The notes under the pieces: model-generated
The model's input: only the letters and a program-made list of their open reading frames with translations
What the model was told of the DNA's origin: nothing
Database searches by the model: none
In this document: positions 1-7,267 of the stretch, piece after piece
Layout of the letters: each line of letters opens with the position of its first letter
Numbering within the stretch: the first letter of the stretch is position 1
Translations under genes and position numbers: made by a program
Origin: CALCKU01 sp964654665
Lineage (GTDB): Bacteria; Pseudomonadota; Alphaproteobacteria; Caulobacterales; Maricaulaceae
NCBI GenBank assembly: GCA_964654665.1
Contig: CAZZKV010000009.1
Coordinates: 1 to 64,000, forward strand
Reading direction: 5' to 3'
Length of the DNA stretch: 64,000 bases

Positions 1-8
1 GTGGTCAT
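1..8 (-). CDS. Start of an unidentified gene running off the left edge
   Basis: On the minus strand an ATG at 8-6 follows an excellent ribosome binding site, AGGAGG at 19-14, with 5 nt spacing. Only two codons and part of a third are inside the window (Met-Thr-), so the product cannot be named. The leader upstream (80 to 9) is unusually structured; see the separate entries. That a gene starts here is an inference from the RBS/ATG pair alone. Confidence 0.5.
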
Positions 9-79
9 AAATGCCTCCTATGTTTGAGCTTCGGAGGCAGAGGACTACTAGGCAGAACTCTGCCGCCGTAATCCTCCAT
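5..79 (-). CDS. Possible 24-codon leader peptide overlapping the next gene
   Basis: A minus-strand reading frame opens with ATG at 79-77 and ends with TGA at 7-5, so its stop overlaps the ATG of the left-edge gene in an ATGA junction. The peptide would be 24 residues, proline-rich in the middle (PSSPLPPK) and basic at the end (KHRRHL). No good ribosome binding site precedes its ATG, and no alternative start lies between the upstream in-frame stop and this ATG. It spans all three arms of the putative RNA switch, which is what a translated leader peptide would do, but it may be a chance frame. Confidence 0.25.
   Translation of the reverse strand: MEDYGGRVLPSSPLPPKLKHRRHL
12..68 (-). promoter_or_regulatory. 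Leader RNA with mutually exclusive hairpins that can hide the RBS
   Basis: Read on the minus strand, arm A (68-58, CGGCGGCAGAG) can pair with arm B (42-32, CTCTGCCTCCG) over 10 of 11 positions. Part of arm B (39-33, TGCCTCC) is also perfectly complementary to arm C (18-12, GGAGGCA), which contains the Shine-Dalgarno bases of the left-edge gene. A:B pairing would free the RBS and B:C pairing would hide it. A smaller hairpin (64-60 with 55-51) lies inside A. The arrangement resembles a translational attenuator or riboswitch expression platform. No known aptamer class was recognised. Confidence 0.45.
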
Positions 80-179
80 GATTTTGACGTATGTTTTGAA
101 AGCTAATTAACTTTGTTCAAACAAAGCGGCGATTCCGCTGGAGAGTCCAGAAAGTATTATGAGAAATTTTAACTCTGCC

Positions 180-188
180 TGTGGATAA
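180..188 (-). promoter_or_regulatory. Consensus DnaA box (TTATCCACA)
   Basis: The plus strand reads TGTGGATAA, which on the minus strand is the exact E. coli-type DnaA consensus TTATCCACA. Only one perfect box was seen in this gap, so it does not by itself indicate an origin. About one such 9-mer is expected by chance in a window of this size. It lies upstream of the left-edge gene in an AT-rich region. Confidence 0.3.
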
Positions 189-300
189 CTGGAATTATAA
201 GTTCTTCATGAGTTCAATGGGTAGTGGCTAAAAGAACGCAACCAACATCACATCGTTCCAATCACTGTTCCAATTTCTCTTGCTATTCGTGGCCAAATGT

Positions 301-315
301 TTAAATTATCTTTAA
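301..315. promoter_or_regulatory. CtrA-like box TTAA-N7-TTAA
   Basis: TTAA at 301-304 and TTAA at 312-315 are separated by exactly 7 bases, matching the core of the CtrA recognition sequence known from Caulobacter and relatives. The surroundings are so AT-rich that a chance match is quite possible. Binding is unproven. Confidence 0.25.
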
Positions 316-398
316 ATATCAATGATTTAAAATTTTATCGGTTATGACTCATAATCCCATCCTCACCTCCAGATCTTATTCTTGCGTTCGGCCTATTT

Positions 399-1583
399 AT
401 GACCCTTCATTACGACGTTATTATTATTGGGGCAGGGGCTGCCGGTTTGATGTGCGCGGCCAAAGCGGGGGTCTATGGCAAACATGTTTTGCTGATGGAT
501 CATGCCAATAAACCGGGGGAGAAGATTCGCATTTCTGGTGGAGGGCGGTGCAATTTTACCAATATCTATTGCGGACCTCACAATTTCATCAGCGAGAATA
601 CACATTTTGCCCGCTCAGCGCTCTCGCGTTATACTCCCCAAGATTTCATCGACCTAGTTGAGCGTTATAATATTGATTGGTTTGAAAAGACAAAAGGACA
701 ATTGTTTTGCCAAGGACGTTCCCAGCAGATTATTGATATGCTCCTCGCGGAATGCACAGAGGTGGGAGCCGAATTATGGTTGGGAACGTCGGTTAAAACG
801 ATCGAAAAAACTACCGATGGGTTTGCTTTAATCACAGATAGGCTCACGGTGACATGTGCGGGTTTAGTTATTGCAACAGGCGGGCCGTCAATACCGAAAA
901 TGGGGGCGACGGGATTTGGTTATAAGATTGCTGCACAATTTGGCCTTAACATTATCAAGCCTGTGCCCGCCTTGGTTCCGCTGACTTTTACCGATGGAGA
1001 AAAAGAGACGATGAAAACCCTCTCCGGCGTGAGCGTTGATGTTAGCATTCAAAACACACGGGCACGGTTTGACGAGGCGCTGCTTTTTACTCATCGCGGG
1101 TTGTCCGGTCCTGCGGTGTTGCAAATATCGTCTTATTGGGAACCGGGGGAGGATATTACCCTTGATATGACACCGCAGATTACCGATCTCTTTGCAGCCC
1201 TTAAGACGGCGCGCATCGGGACTCCGCGCCAAGCGCCAGCAACGGTATTGGGGCAATATTTACCGGCGCGTTTGGCACAGTCTATTGGTTCGACCTGCCG
1301 CAAAACCCGGATGGCCGATATGAGTGATGTAGCTCTGCGAAATCTGGCATTAAAAGTCCAAAGCTGGCGTATCAAACCGGCAGGTAGCGAAGGATATCGC
1401 ACAGCTGAAGTAACAAAAGGTGGGGTTGATACGCATGATTTGTCATCAAAAACCATGGCTGCTCAAGCCGTGCCCGGGCTTTATTTTATTGGCGAGGTTG
1501 TTGATGTTACCGGGCATTTAGGCGGGCATAATTTCCAATGGGCCTGGGCTAGCGGTGCCGCTTGCGGGGCCGCGATTGCATAA
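399..1583 (+). CDS. HI0933/BaiN-type FAD-dependent oxidoreductase
   Basis: Flavoprotein of 394 residues in the HI0933/YhiN family (aminoacetone oxidase-like NAD(P)/FAD-dependent oxidoreductases). An N-terminal Rossmann motif GAGAAG at residues 11-16 binds the FAD ADP moiety. The family signature ISGGGRCNFTN follows at about 45-55. The C-terminus carries the usual FAD-closing segment GHNFQWAWASG. The protein is of normal family length and has no signal peptide, so it is probably cytosolic. The physiological substrate of this family is mostly unknown. The ATG at 399 puts the Rossmann strand at the expected distance from the N-terminus, but no strong RBS precedes it. It converges on clpA across a terminator. 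Confidence 0.85.
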   Translation: MTLHYDVIIIGAGAAGLMCAAKAGVYGKHVLLMDHANKPGEKIRISGGGRCNFTNIYCGPHNFISENTHFARSALSRYTPQDFIDLVERYNIDWFEKTKGQLFCQGRSQQIIDMLLAECTEVGAELWLGTSVKTIEKTTDGFALITDRLTVTCAGLVIATGGPSIPKMGATGFGYKIAAQFGLNIIKPVPALVPLTFTDGEKETMKTLSGVSVDVSIQNTRARFDEALLFTHRGLSGPAVLQISSYWEPGEDITLDMTPQITDLFAALKTARIGTPRQAPATVLGQYLPARLAQSIGSTCRKTRMADMSDVALRNLALKVQSWRIKPAGSEGYRTAEVTKGGVDTHDLSSKTMAAQAVPGLYFIGEVVDVTGHLGGHNFQWAWASGAACGAAIA

Positions 1584-1615
1584 GCAAGCGTATTATTATG
1601 TTGATACTGCCAAAG

Positions 1616-1645
1616 AAAAACCCGACTGCAAAGCCGGGTCTTAAT
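1616..1645. terminator. Bidirectional terminator between the oxidoreductase and clpA
   Basis: An 8-position stem with one mismatch (ACCCG.CT / AG.CGGGT, 1620-1639) closes a GCAA tetraloop. AAAAA lies on its left, giving a U-run for minus-strand transcripts, and a short T-rich stretch lies on its right. It sits between two convergent genes. Confidence 0.7.
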
Positions 1646-1668
1646 TAAGGATGTATGGCCTATGGTTC

Positions 1669-4011
1669 CTAGGCATCTTCCTTGGGTTTTTTATCAGGGG
1701 CGGGCAAGCCTTTGCCGCCTTTACGCCCTTCTATTCCCAATTTGGCTGGCGGGATGATTTTAAAGGTTAGGTTTTCCTTTTTCCGATCCACGCCAACTTT
1801 CACAAGGCCGCCTTTTTTCAACTTACCAAACAGGATCTCATCTGCCAGTGGTTTTTTGATATGTTCTTGTATCGTGCGGGCTAGCGGGCGAGCGCCATAA
1901 CGCTTGTCATAACCTTTATTAGCCAGCCAGATATTAGCTCCTTTGGACAGTTCAAATTCGATCTTACGATCTGCGAGTTGAGCTTCCAATTGGATGACGA
2001 ATTTATCAACCACTTTGGCGATATCCTCTGGCATGAGGGGGGCAAAATTGACCACTGCATCAAGGCGGTTACGAAACTCCGGCGTAAAGCGCCGTTTAAT
2101 CGCAGCGTCTTGTTCATCATCTTTAAGCCCCCGGCCAAAACCGATTTCAGCTTTGGCTGCATCGGCGGCGCCTGCATTCGTTGTCATGATGATGATGACA
2201 TTGCGAAAATCAACCTTACGGCCATTGGCATCGGTCAAAAACCCATTATCCATGACTTGCAATAGAATATTATAAATATCGGGATGGGCTTTCTCGATCT
2301 CGTCCAGCAAGAGAACAGAATGCGGATTTTGATTAACCGCATCGGTTAGCAATCCGCCTTGATCATACCCCACATAGCCCGGAGGCGCGCCGATTAGGCG
2401 CGAGACCGTATGACGTTCCATATATTCACTCATATCAAAGCGCAGAAGCTCAAGCCCTTGCGTCATTGCCAGCTGGCGAGCAACTTCGGTTTTACCCACG
2501 CCCGTCGGGCCTGCAAATAAATAGCTGCCAATGGGCTTATCCGCCTCGCGCAGTCCAGCACGGGCTAGTTTAACTGCCGAGGCAACCTGTTCAATGGCTT
2601 TGTCTTGACCAAAAACCATACGTTTGAGATCCATCGGCAAAGATTTTAGAGCCTTTTCATCATCGCGCGAAATAGACTTTGGCGGGATGCGTGCAATTTT
2701 GGATATCACGGCTTCGATCTCTGTAATGCCGATTTTCTTTTTCCGCTGTTTTTCCGGTACAAGCTTGGTGCGTGCGCCAGCTTCGTCAATCACATCAATC
2801 GCTTTATCTGGCAATTTCCTGTCAGTAATATGGCGAACGGAGAGATCAACTGCACCTTGGATAGCAGCGTCCGAATAGGTGACTTTATGAAAATCCTCAA
2901 AATAGGGTTTGAGACCCATGAGAATTTTCACACTATCTTCGGGTGTTGGTTCCGAGACATCGATTTTTAAAAACCGACGCGAGAGCGCGCGGTCTTTTTC
3001 AAAATGCTGGCGATATTCTTTATAGGTTGTTGATCCCATACAGCGTAATTTTCCGCTTTGCAGCGCCGGTTTTAGCAAGTTAGAGGCGTCCATCGCCCCG
3101 CCGGATGTTGCGCCCGCGCCAATAATGGTATGGATTTCATCGATAAAGAGGATCGCTCCATCCGTTTCCTGTAATTTATTCATGACGGCTTTTAGCCGCT
3201 CTTCAAAATCCCCGCGATAGCGTGTACCTGCCAGCAGCGCACCCATATCCAGAGAATAAATTGTAGCATCCATCAGGATATCGGGCACATCATCATTGAT
3301 AATCCGGCGGGCAATACCTTCAGCAATGGCAGTTTTGCCGACGCCGGGATCGCCGACCAATAGGGGATTGTTTTTTCGCCGGCGTGCCAAGACCATGATA
3401 CAGCGTTCCACCTCATCACCGCGTCCGATTAGCGGATCAATATCTCCGTCGCGCGCCTTTTGGTTTAAATTGACCGTATATTCATCCAGCGGATTTTTAG
3501 GTTTCTGATCGCCGCCCGCCTCAGGCCCATCTTGGCCTGCTCCTTGGGGGGATTTGGATACCGATTGTTGTCCATTTTTACCGATGCCATGGCTGATGTA
3601 ATTGACCGCATCATAGCGTGTCATATCCCGTTCTTGCAGGAAATAAACCGCGTGGCTCTCGCGTTCCGCAAAGAGGGCGACAAGAGCATTGGCCCCCGTC
3701 ACTTCTTCGCGGCCTGAACTTTGGACGTGAATAACGGCGCGTTGAATAACCCGGTGGAACCCCGCAGTAGGACGGCTTTCTTCGAAATCATCCACAATAA
3801 GGCTGGCCAGATCTTCATCAAGATAACGGGTAATATCGCCGCGCAGAGCATCCAGATCCAGATCACAGGCGTTCATGACGGCGGCGGCATCAGTATCGTC
3901 AATTAAGGCTAATAAAAGATGTTCTAGAGTTGCTAGCTCATGTTTACGGTCCGAAGCCAGCGTTAAGGCACGGTGAATGGTTTCTTCTAAGACGGGTGAA
4001 AATGAAGCCAT
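1669..4011 (-). CDS. clpA: ATP-dependent Clp protease ATPase subunit ClpA
   Basis: Hsp100 AAA+ unfoldase of 780 residues that feeds substrates to ClpP. The sequence shows an N-terminal Clp_N repeat domain (about 1-145), a Gly/Gln/Pro-rich linker, and a first AAA+ module with Walker A GDPGVGKT at 220-227 and Walker B ILFIDEIH. A second AAA+ module has Walker A GPTGVGKT near residue 500, followed by a C-terminal D2-small domain and a Lys/Pro-rich tail. Length is typical of proteobacterial ClpA. The ATG is preceded by AAGGAATAA, a good RBS. The adaptor gene clpS lies about 160 nt upstream in the same direction. A 6-bp hairpin (4036-4054) lies in the leader, and a CTTGAAA element that could be a heat-shock -35 (4107-4101) lies further up. 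Confidence 0.96.
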   Translation of the reverse strand: MASFSPVLEETIHRALTLASDRKHELATLEHLLLALIDDTDAAAVMNACDLDLDALRGDITRYLDEDLASLIVDDFEESRPTAGFHRVIQRAVIHVQSSGREEVTGANALVALFAERESHAVYFLQERDMTRYDAVNYISHGIGKNGQQSVSKSPQGAGQDGPEAGGDQKPKNPLDEYTVNLNQKARDGDIDPLIGRGDEVERCIMVLARRRKNNPLLVGDPGVGKTAIAEGIARRIINDDVPDILMDATIYSLDMGALLAGTRYRGDFEERLKAVMNKLQETDGAILFIDEIHTIIGAGATSGGAMDASNLLKPALQSGKLRCMGSTTYKEYRQHFEKDRALSRRFLKIDVSEPTPEDSVKILMGLKPYFEDFHKVTYSDAAIQGAVDLSVRHITDRKLPDKAIDVIDEAGARTKLVPEKQRKKKIGITEIEAVISKIARIPPKSISRDDEKALKSLPMDLKRMVFGQDKAIEQVASAVKLARAGLREADKPIGSYLFAGPTGVGKTEVARQLAMTQGLELLRFDMSEYMERHTVSRLIGAPPGYVGYDQGGLLTDAVNQNPHSVLLLDEIEKAHPDIYNILLQVMDNGFLTDANGRKVDFRNVIIIMTTNAGAADAAKAEIGFGRGLKDDEQDAAIKRRFTPEFRNRLDAVVNFAPLMPEDIAKVVDKFVIQLEAQLADRKIEFELSKGANIWLANKGYDKRYGARPLARTIQEHIKKPLADEILFGKLKKGGLVKVGVDRKKENLTFKIIPPAKLGIEGRKGGKGLPAPDKKPKEDA

Positions 4012-4035
4012 AATTTATTCCTTATTCTGTCCGCT

Positions 4036-4107
4036 CATTGGCCTATATCCAATGGTGTTCTCCAGTCGTGTTTATTCAAAGTGGTAACACCGGGATGTCT
4101 TTTCAAG
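4036..4107 (-). promoter_or_regulatory. clpA leader: hairpin and possible heat-shock -35 element
   Basis: On the minus strand CTTGAAA (4107-4101) matches the sigma-32 -35 consensus, but no convincing sigma-32 -10 element is seen at the right distance. Closer to clpA, CATTGG and CCAATG (4036-4041 / 4049-4054) form a 6-bp stem with a 7-nt loop ahead of the RBS. clpA is heat-inducible in many bacteria, so the element is plausible but unproven. Confidence 0.25.
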
Positions 4108-4174
4108 CACCTTTGACATTAAACCCTGCCTGACAATTTTATATTAGGTGTTGGTTTCATGCCTTTTCCTCGTT

Positions 4175-4534
4175 TCAGGCTTTTTCTAATGTACATTGCA
4201 GGGGGTGTTGTGCGCGTTTGGCAGCATCCATAACTTGCGCGACCTTTGTTTCGGCGATTTCAAATGTATAAATACCGCATACGCCAATGCCATTTTGATG
4301 GACATTAAGCATAACTTGCGTGGCCTCTTCCTGTGTTTTTTTAAATATTCCCATAAGAACAGAGACAACAAATTCCATGGGTGTATAGTCATCATTCATC
4401 AGAATAACGCGGTACATGGACGGTTTTTTTGTTTTGGGCCTAACTTTGGTGGCGACGCCCCGTTCGGTGCCATCAGCCTTGTCCAAGCCGTCATCATTAT
4501 TCGGATCAGTCATAGATGTCATCATTATCGTCAT
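4175..4534 (-). CDS. clpS: ATP-dependent Clp protease adaptor ClpS
   Basis: N-end-rule adaptor that binds the ClpA N-domain and delivers proteins with destabilising N-terminal residues. The core is clear: YRVILMNDDYTPMEFVV, the conserved Asn-Asp-Asp-Tyr-Thr-Pro segment that lines the N-degron pocket, then the VHQNGIGVCGIYTFEIAETK region and the C-terminal helix. Upstream the frame extends to a TTG at 4564, but ATGs at 4534, 4525, 4522 and 4513 are more likely starts. None has a strong RBS, so the start is uncertain; 4534 is used here. The N-terminus is an acidic, disordered extension, as is common in ClpS. clpA follows in the same direction. Confidence 0.93.
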   Translation of the reverse strand: MTIMMTSMTDPNNDDGLDKADGTERGVATKVRPKTKKPSMYRVILMNDDYTPMEFVVSVLMGIFKKTQEEATQVMLNVHQNGIGVCGIYTFEIAETKVAQVMDAAKRAQHPLQCTLEKA

Positions 4535-4681
4535 TGTGGTTAAGTTAGGAATTAATAGAGGCAATGAAAAGGCCGGGCTAGAAACTTATTTGTGAGATAT
4601 CCGATAGTTTTTGGGGGCAAATACATATGGATATTAAATTCACGTCATTTTATCCGCCTTTTGCAGAATTTTACAGTATTG

Positions 4682-4696
4682 TTAACGAATCGTAAA
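4682..4696 (+). promoter_or_regulatory. Near-match CtrA box upstream of the carboxypeptidase gene
   Basis: TTAA at 4682-4685, seven bases, then TAAA at 4693-4696: one mismatch from TTAA-N7-TTAA. It lies about 25 bp upstream of the start codon at 4719. Cell-cycle control of a peptidoglycan enzyme would make sense in this lineage, but the evidence is only a degenerate motif. Confidence 0.2.
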
Positions 4697-4718
4697 CCAT
4701 GGACCCCGAGACAGGGAT

Positions 4719-5996
4719 ATGATGTGGCGGTTGTTCATACTTATTTTTGCGTGGCTATTGCTGGGTGTTACAGCGCAAGCTGAGACGAAACGTTATGCGT
4801 CGATTGTGGTCGATGCGGATACGTTGGAAATCATTCATGCCCGCCAGATTGACGCATTACGCTTCCCGGCCTCGCTGACTAAAGTCATGACGCTTTATCT
4901 GACATTTGATGCGCTTAATGCGGGTCATTTACAGCTTGGTAGTCAATTACCGGTTTCGCGCTATGCCGCCCGGACGGCCCCCAGTAAATTAGGCCTGCGG
5001 GCCGGACAAATGATTACGGTTCAGGATTTAATTCAAGCGGTTGCCGTTAAAAGCGCGAATGATGCCGCTGTAGTGCTGGCAGAAAAAATTGGCGGGTCCG
5101 AAGCCGGTTTTGCAGCTATGATGACAGCAAAAGCCCAATCACTGGGTATGCGCAACAGCCAGTTTTATAATCCGCATGGCCTGCCGCATGAAGGCCAGAA
5201 AACTACGGCACGGGATATGGCCAAACTGGCTTCCGCTGTTTTAAATAACCATCGCCGCTATTATCATTATTTTGGCCAGAAGACGTTTCGCTATAATGGA
5301 CGTACTTATAAAAACACGAATGGGTTACTGCATAATATGGCTAATGTAGACGGTTTTAAGACCGGGTTTACGGCGGCTTCGGGCTATAATTTGATCATAT
5401 CTGCGCAAAAAGAGGGCCGCCGCCTTATTGCGATTGTGTTGGGCGGTGCCACTGGAAACTCGCGCAATATGCATATGGCCGACCTTATTCGGCGCGGGTT
5501 TAAAACTCTCGGAGTTGCGCCGCCGGCTCTTGCCCCTGTAACGGTTGTTTCTGAGCCTGTGCCGGTGTTGAAAGCCCCGCAAATTGCCAGTAAGGCCAAG
5601 ACCCGAAAATCACAAGCGATTGCCAAAACGCCTGTTATAACAAAAGCTGTGCGGCTGCGCGGGCGTTCAGGCGCGAAAGGTTTACCGCAATCCGTAACGG
5701 TTATAGACGGCGATCAAACGGTCAAACTCGCCAGCCTGTCATTGGATAACGCTTGGTCTGTTCAGGTTGGAGCCTTTGCAACGGGCGCTGCTGCGCAGGA
5801 ACATTTAACCGTCCTATCGGCTTTGCCATCATCAGGTCTTCAGCCCGCAAATGCCCGTGTTTTACCGCTGCGGCGGGGACAACAGATATTGTACCGCTCT
5901 CGATTTACAGGATTGTCACTGCATGAGGCGCAAGAGGCTTGCCATGCATTGTCAAATTTGGCCGCCGGGTGCAAAATTATCACGCCGGGCGGATGA
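4719..5996 (+). CDS. D-alanyl-D-alanine carboxypeptidase with SPOR domain
   Basis: Periplasmic penicillin-binding protein of peptidase family S11 (PBP5/DacC type), 425 residues. It trims the terminal D-Ala of peptidoglycan stem peptides. A signal peptide covers about residues 1-21, ending TAQA. The three catalytic motifs are intact: SLTK at 52-55, SAN at 112-114 and KTG at 213-215. A Pro/Lys/Ala-rich linker leads to a C-terminal SPOR domain (about 345-425, beginning AWSVQVGAFATG). SPOR domains bind denuded septal glycan, which points to a role at the division site. Two adjacent ATGs (4719, 4722) can serve as start. The stop overlaps the start of the next gene as ATGA. Confidence 0.93.
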   Translation: MMWRLFILIFAWLLLGVTAQAETKRYASIVVDADTLEIIHARQIDALRFPASLTKVMTLYLTFDALNAGHLQLGSQLPVSRYAARTAPSKLGLRAGQMITVQDLIQAVAVKSANDAAVVLAEKIGGSEAGFAAMMTAKAQSLGMRNSQFYNPHGLPHEGQKTTARDMAKLASAVLNNHRRYYHYFGQKTFRYNGRTYKNTNGLLHNMANVDGFKTGFTAASGYNLIISAQKEGRRLIAIVLGGATGNSRNMHMADLIRRGFKTLGVAPPALAPVTVVSEPVPVLKAPQIASKAKTRKSQAIAKTPVITKAVRLRGRSGAKGLPQSVTVIDGDQTVKLASLSLDNAWSVQVGAFATGAAAQEHLTVLSALPSSGLQPANARVLPLRRGQQILYRSRFTGLSLHEAQEACHALSNLAAGCKIITPGG

Positions 5997-6424
5997 TAGC
6001 GCAGGTTAAAGAGAGGTTAGAGACCAAATCAAACCGCGCGCGCGGATGGTTGCCCGTGTTGATCGTCAGTTTGGGTCTGATAACAGCTGCCTTATGCTGG
6101 GGGGCTGCTGGGTATTTTATTGTCGGCTTTTATGAAAATGATCCGCAAATTCCGGCCATGCTGTCTGCGGGTTTATTCTGTCTGACAATCGCGACGATAG
6201 GGGCATTGCCCGCTTTTATCACGGCAATCCTTACGCGCCGGGTCATACCTGGTGTGAATAGCCGCCGCATAGGGCAGGTGATTATCGGGTTTAATTTACC
6301 ATGGATAGGGTTAGGCATTGTTCTGGCATTCGCGTCAGGATTAATTTGGTATTGGGGAGCCATAGCGTGTCTTATTGCCTTGATATTTACGATTTGGGGT
6401 CTGGCTCTATACCGTTTGGCCTAA
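5993..6424 (+). CDS. Small integral membrane protein, function unknown
   Basis: Unrecognised protein of 143 residues. After a basic N-terminus (VKERLETKSNRARG) it is predicted to form four transmembrane helices, roughly at residues 18-44, 55-82, 92-115 and 118-140. A loop (TRRVIPGVNSRRIG) carries several arginines and is probably cytoplasmic. The frame is open further upstream, but the ATG at 5993 forms an ATGA overlap with the carboxypeptidase stop and begins just before the basic region. It is probably translationally coupled to that gene and may act with it at the envelope, which is inference from position only. Confidence 0.7.
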   Translation: MIAQVKERLETKSNRARGWLPVLIVSLGLITAALCWGAAGYFIVGFYENDPQIPAMLSAGLFCLTIATIGALPAFITAILTRRVIPGVNSRRIGQVIIGFNLPWIGLGIVLAFASGLIWYWGAIACLIALIFTIWGLALYRLA

Positions 6425-6553
6425 GGATTGCGTGTATTAAAGCTCTATCACAGGCAAATAACAGTAGTGTGCATTGAAAATTAGGCCCTTTTCAGTTATA
6501 TTATGAACGCGGTTGGGGACGACGCTTAAATATTGGATAATGGATTGTATATT

Positions 6554-7210
6554 ATGAAATTTCGTCACCTTCTTTTCGCTGCTTCCGCTGCCATATTGGC
6601 GGCCTGTGCAACATCTACCCCATATCAACCGGCTTCAAAACCCGGCGGCTTTGACGGCTTTTCCCAGACCTTGATCGAAAATGACCGCGCACGGGTTACA
6701 TTCGGCGGGAACTCGTTAACGGAACGCGAAACTGTTGAAAATTACCTCCTTTATCGTGCGGCGGAAATGACCAAGGAAAAAGGTTTTGACCATTTTTCAT
6801 TGATAAAAAAAGAAACTGAAGAAAAAACCCGGCTGTCTGGCGGGGCAGGGTTATCGAGCAGCCTGTATGATCCGTATTTTAATTATAGTTTTTTCCGGCC
6901 CCGTTATGGGTGGTCCCGGGGGTATCGGTTCTCGCATTTTGGCGGGTTTCGCGGCGGCAGAGGTTTTGGTCATAGAGGTTTTGGACGTCGAGGCTTTGGC
7001 GGCTTTGGCAGCCGTAGTTTTTACGGCGGCGGATTTTATGACCCGTTCTTTAACAACTATAACATACGGGAAATTACCAAATATCGGGCGACGGCCGAAG
7101 TGAAATTTGGCCGTGGCGCAAAACCGTTTGAAAAAGATAACGCCTTTGATGCTGAAGAAGTTTTGAAAAATCTCGCGCCAACGATTGAATATCCTGAAGA
7201 GAAAACTTAG
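6554..7210 (+). CDS. CC0125/CC1285-type lipoprotein with Gly/Arg/Phe-rich segment
   Basis: Lipoprotein of 218 residues. The signal peptide MKFRHLLFAASAAILAAC ends in a lipobox (L-A-A-C, Cys18). The middle part (ARVTFGGNSLTERETVENYLLYRAAEMT) matches my recollection of the CC0125/CC1285 family, found almost only in Alphaproteobacteria and without known function. An uncommon insert of about 50 residues, rich in Gly, Phe and Arg (GGFRGGRGFGHRGFGRRG), lies between the YNYS/FFRP region and the conserved C-terminal AEVKFGRG segment. An upstream in-frame ATG at 6533 exists, but starting at 6554 puts the signal peptide at the N-terminus. A strong terminator follows. Confidence 0.8.
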   Translation: MKFRHLLFAASAAILAACATSTPYQPASKPGGFDGFSQTLIENDRARVTFGGNSLTERETVENYLLYRAAEMTKEKGFDHFSLIKKETEEKTRLSGGAGLSSSLYDPYFNYSFFRPRYGWSRGYRFSHFGGFRGGRGFGHRGFGRRGFGGFGSRSFYGGGFYDPFFNNYNIREITKYRATAEVKFGRGAKPFEKDNAFDAEEVLKNLAPTIEYPEEKT

Positions 7211-7235
7211 GACGTCTCACATTTATTTAGCCGTA

Positions 7236-7267
7236 AAAGCCGCTCAATAAAAAGCGGCTTTTTTTAA
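7236..7267. terminator. Strong bidirectional terminator
   Basis: AAAGCCGCT (7236-7244) pairs perfectly with AGCGGCTTT (7253-7261) around an 8-nt loop and is followed by a run of T. The left flank is A-rich, so it also serves the convergent histidine kinase gene, whose stop codon overlaps the T-run. Confidence 0.88.

Larger units (their letters stand above)
80..398. other. AT-rich intergenic region without a recognisable gene
   Basis: No credible coding region is seen in this stretch on either strand. It must hold the promoter of the minus-strand left-edge gene and probably that of the plus-strand gene at 399. It contains a perfect inverted repeat CTTTGTT-TG-AACAAAG around 112-127, a DnaA box and a CtrA-like box (listed separately). 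Bases 300-345 are extremely AT-rich. Confidence 0.5.

Noticed and set aside
1..398. Chromosomal origin of replication
   Set aside because: Only one perfect DnaA box and one CtrA-like box were seen, and the neighbouring genes are not typical origin markers such as dnaA, hemE or parAB.
888..1456. Minus-strand frames of 107-122 codons within the FAD oxidoreductase gene
   Set aside because: The plus-strand frame has complete family motifs over the same bases, and the minus-strand products are unlike any protein family.
1881..2275. Several frames of 90-100 codons opposite to or within clpA
   Set aside because: They lie entirely inside the strong clpA frame, have no RBS and no recognisable domain; they are shadows of a biased coding strand.
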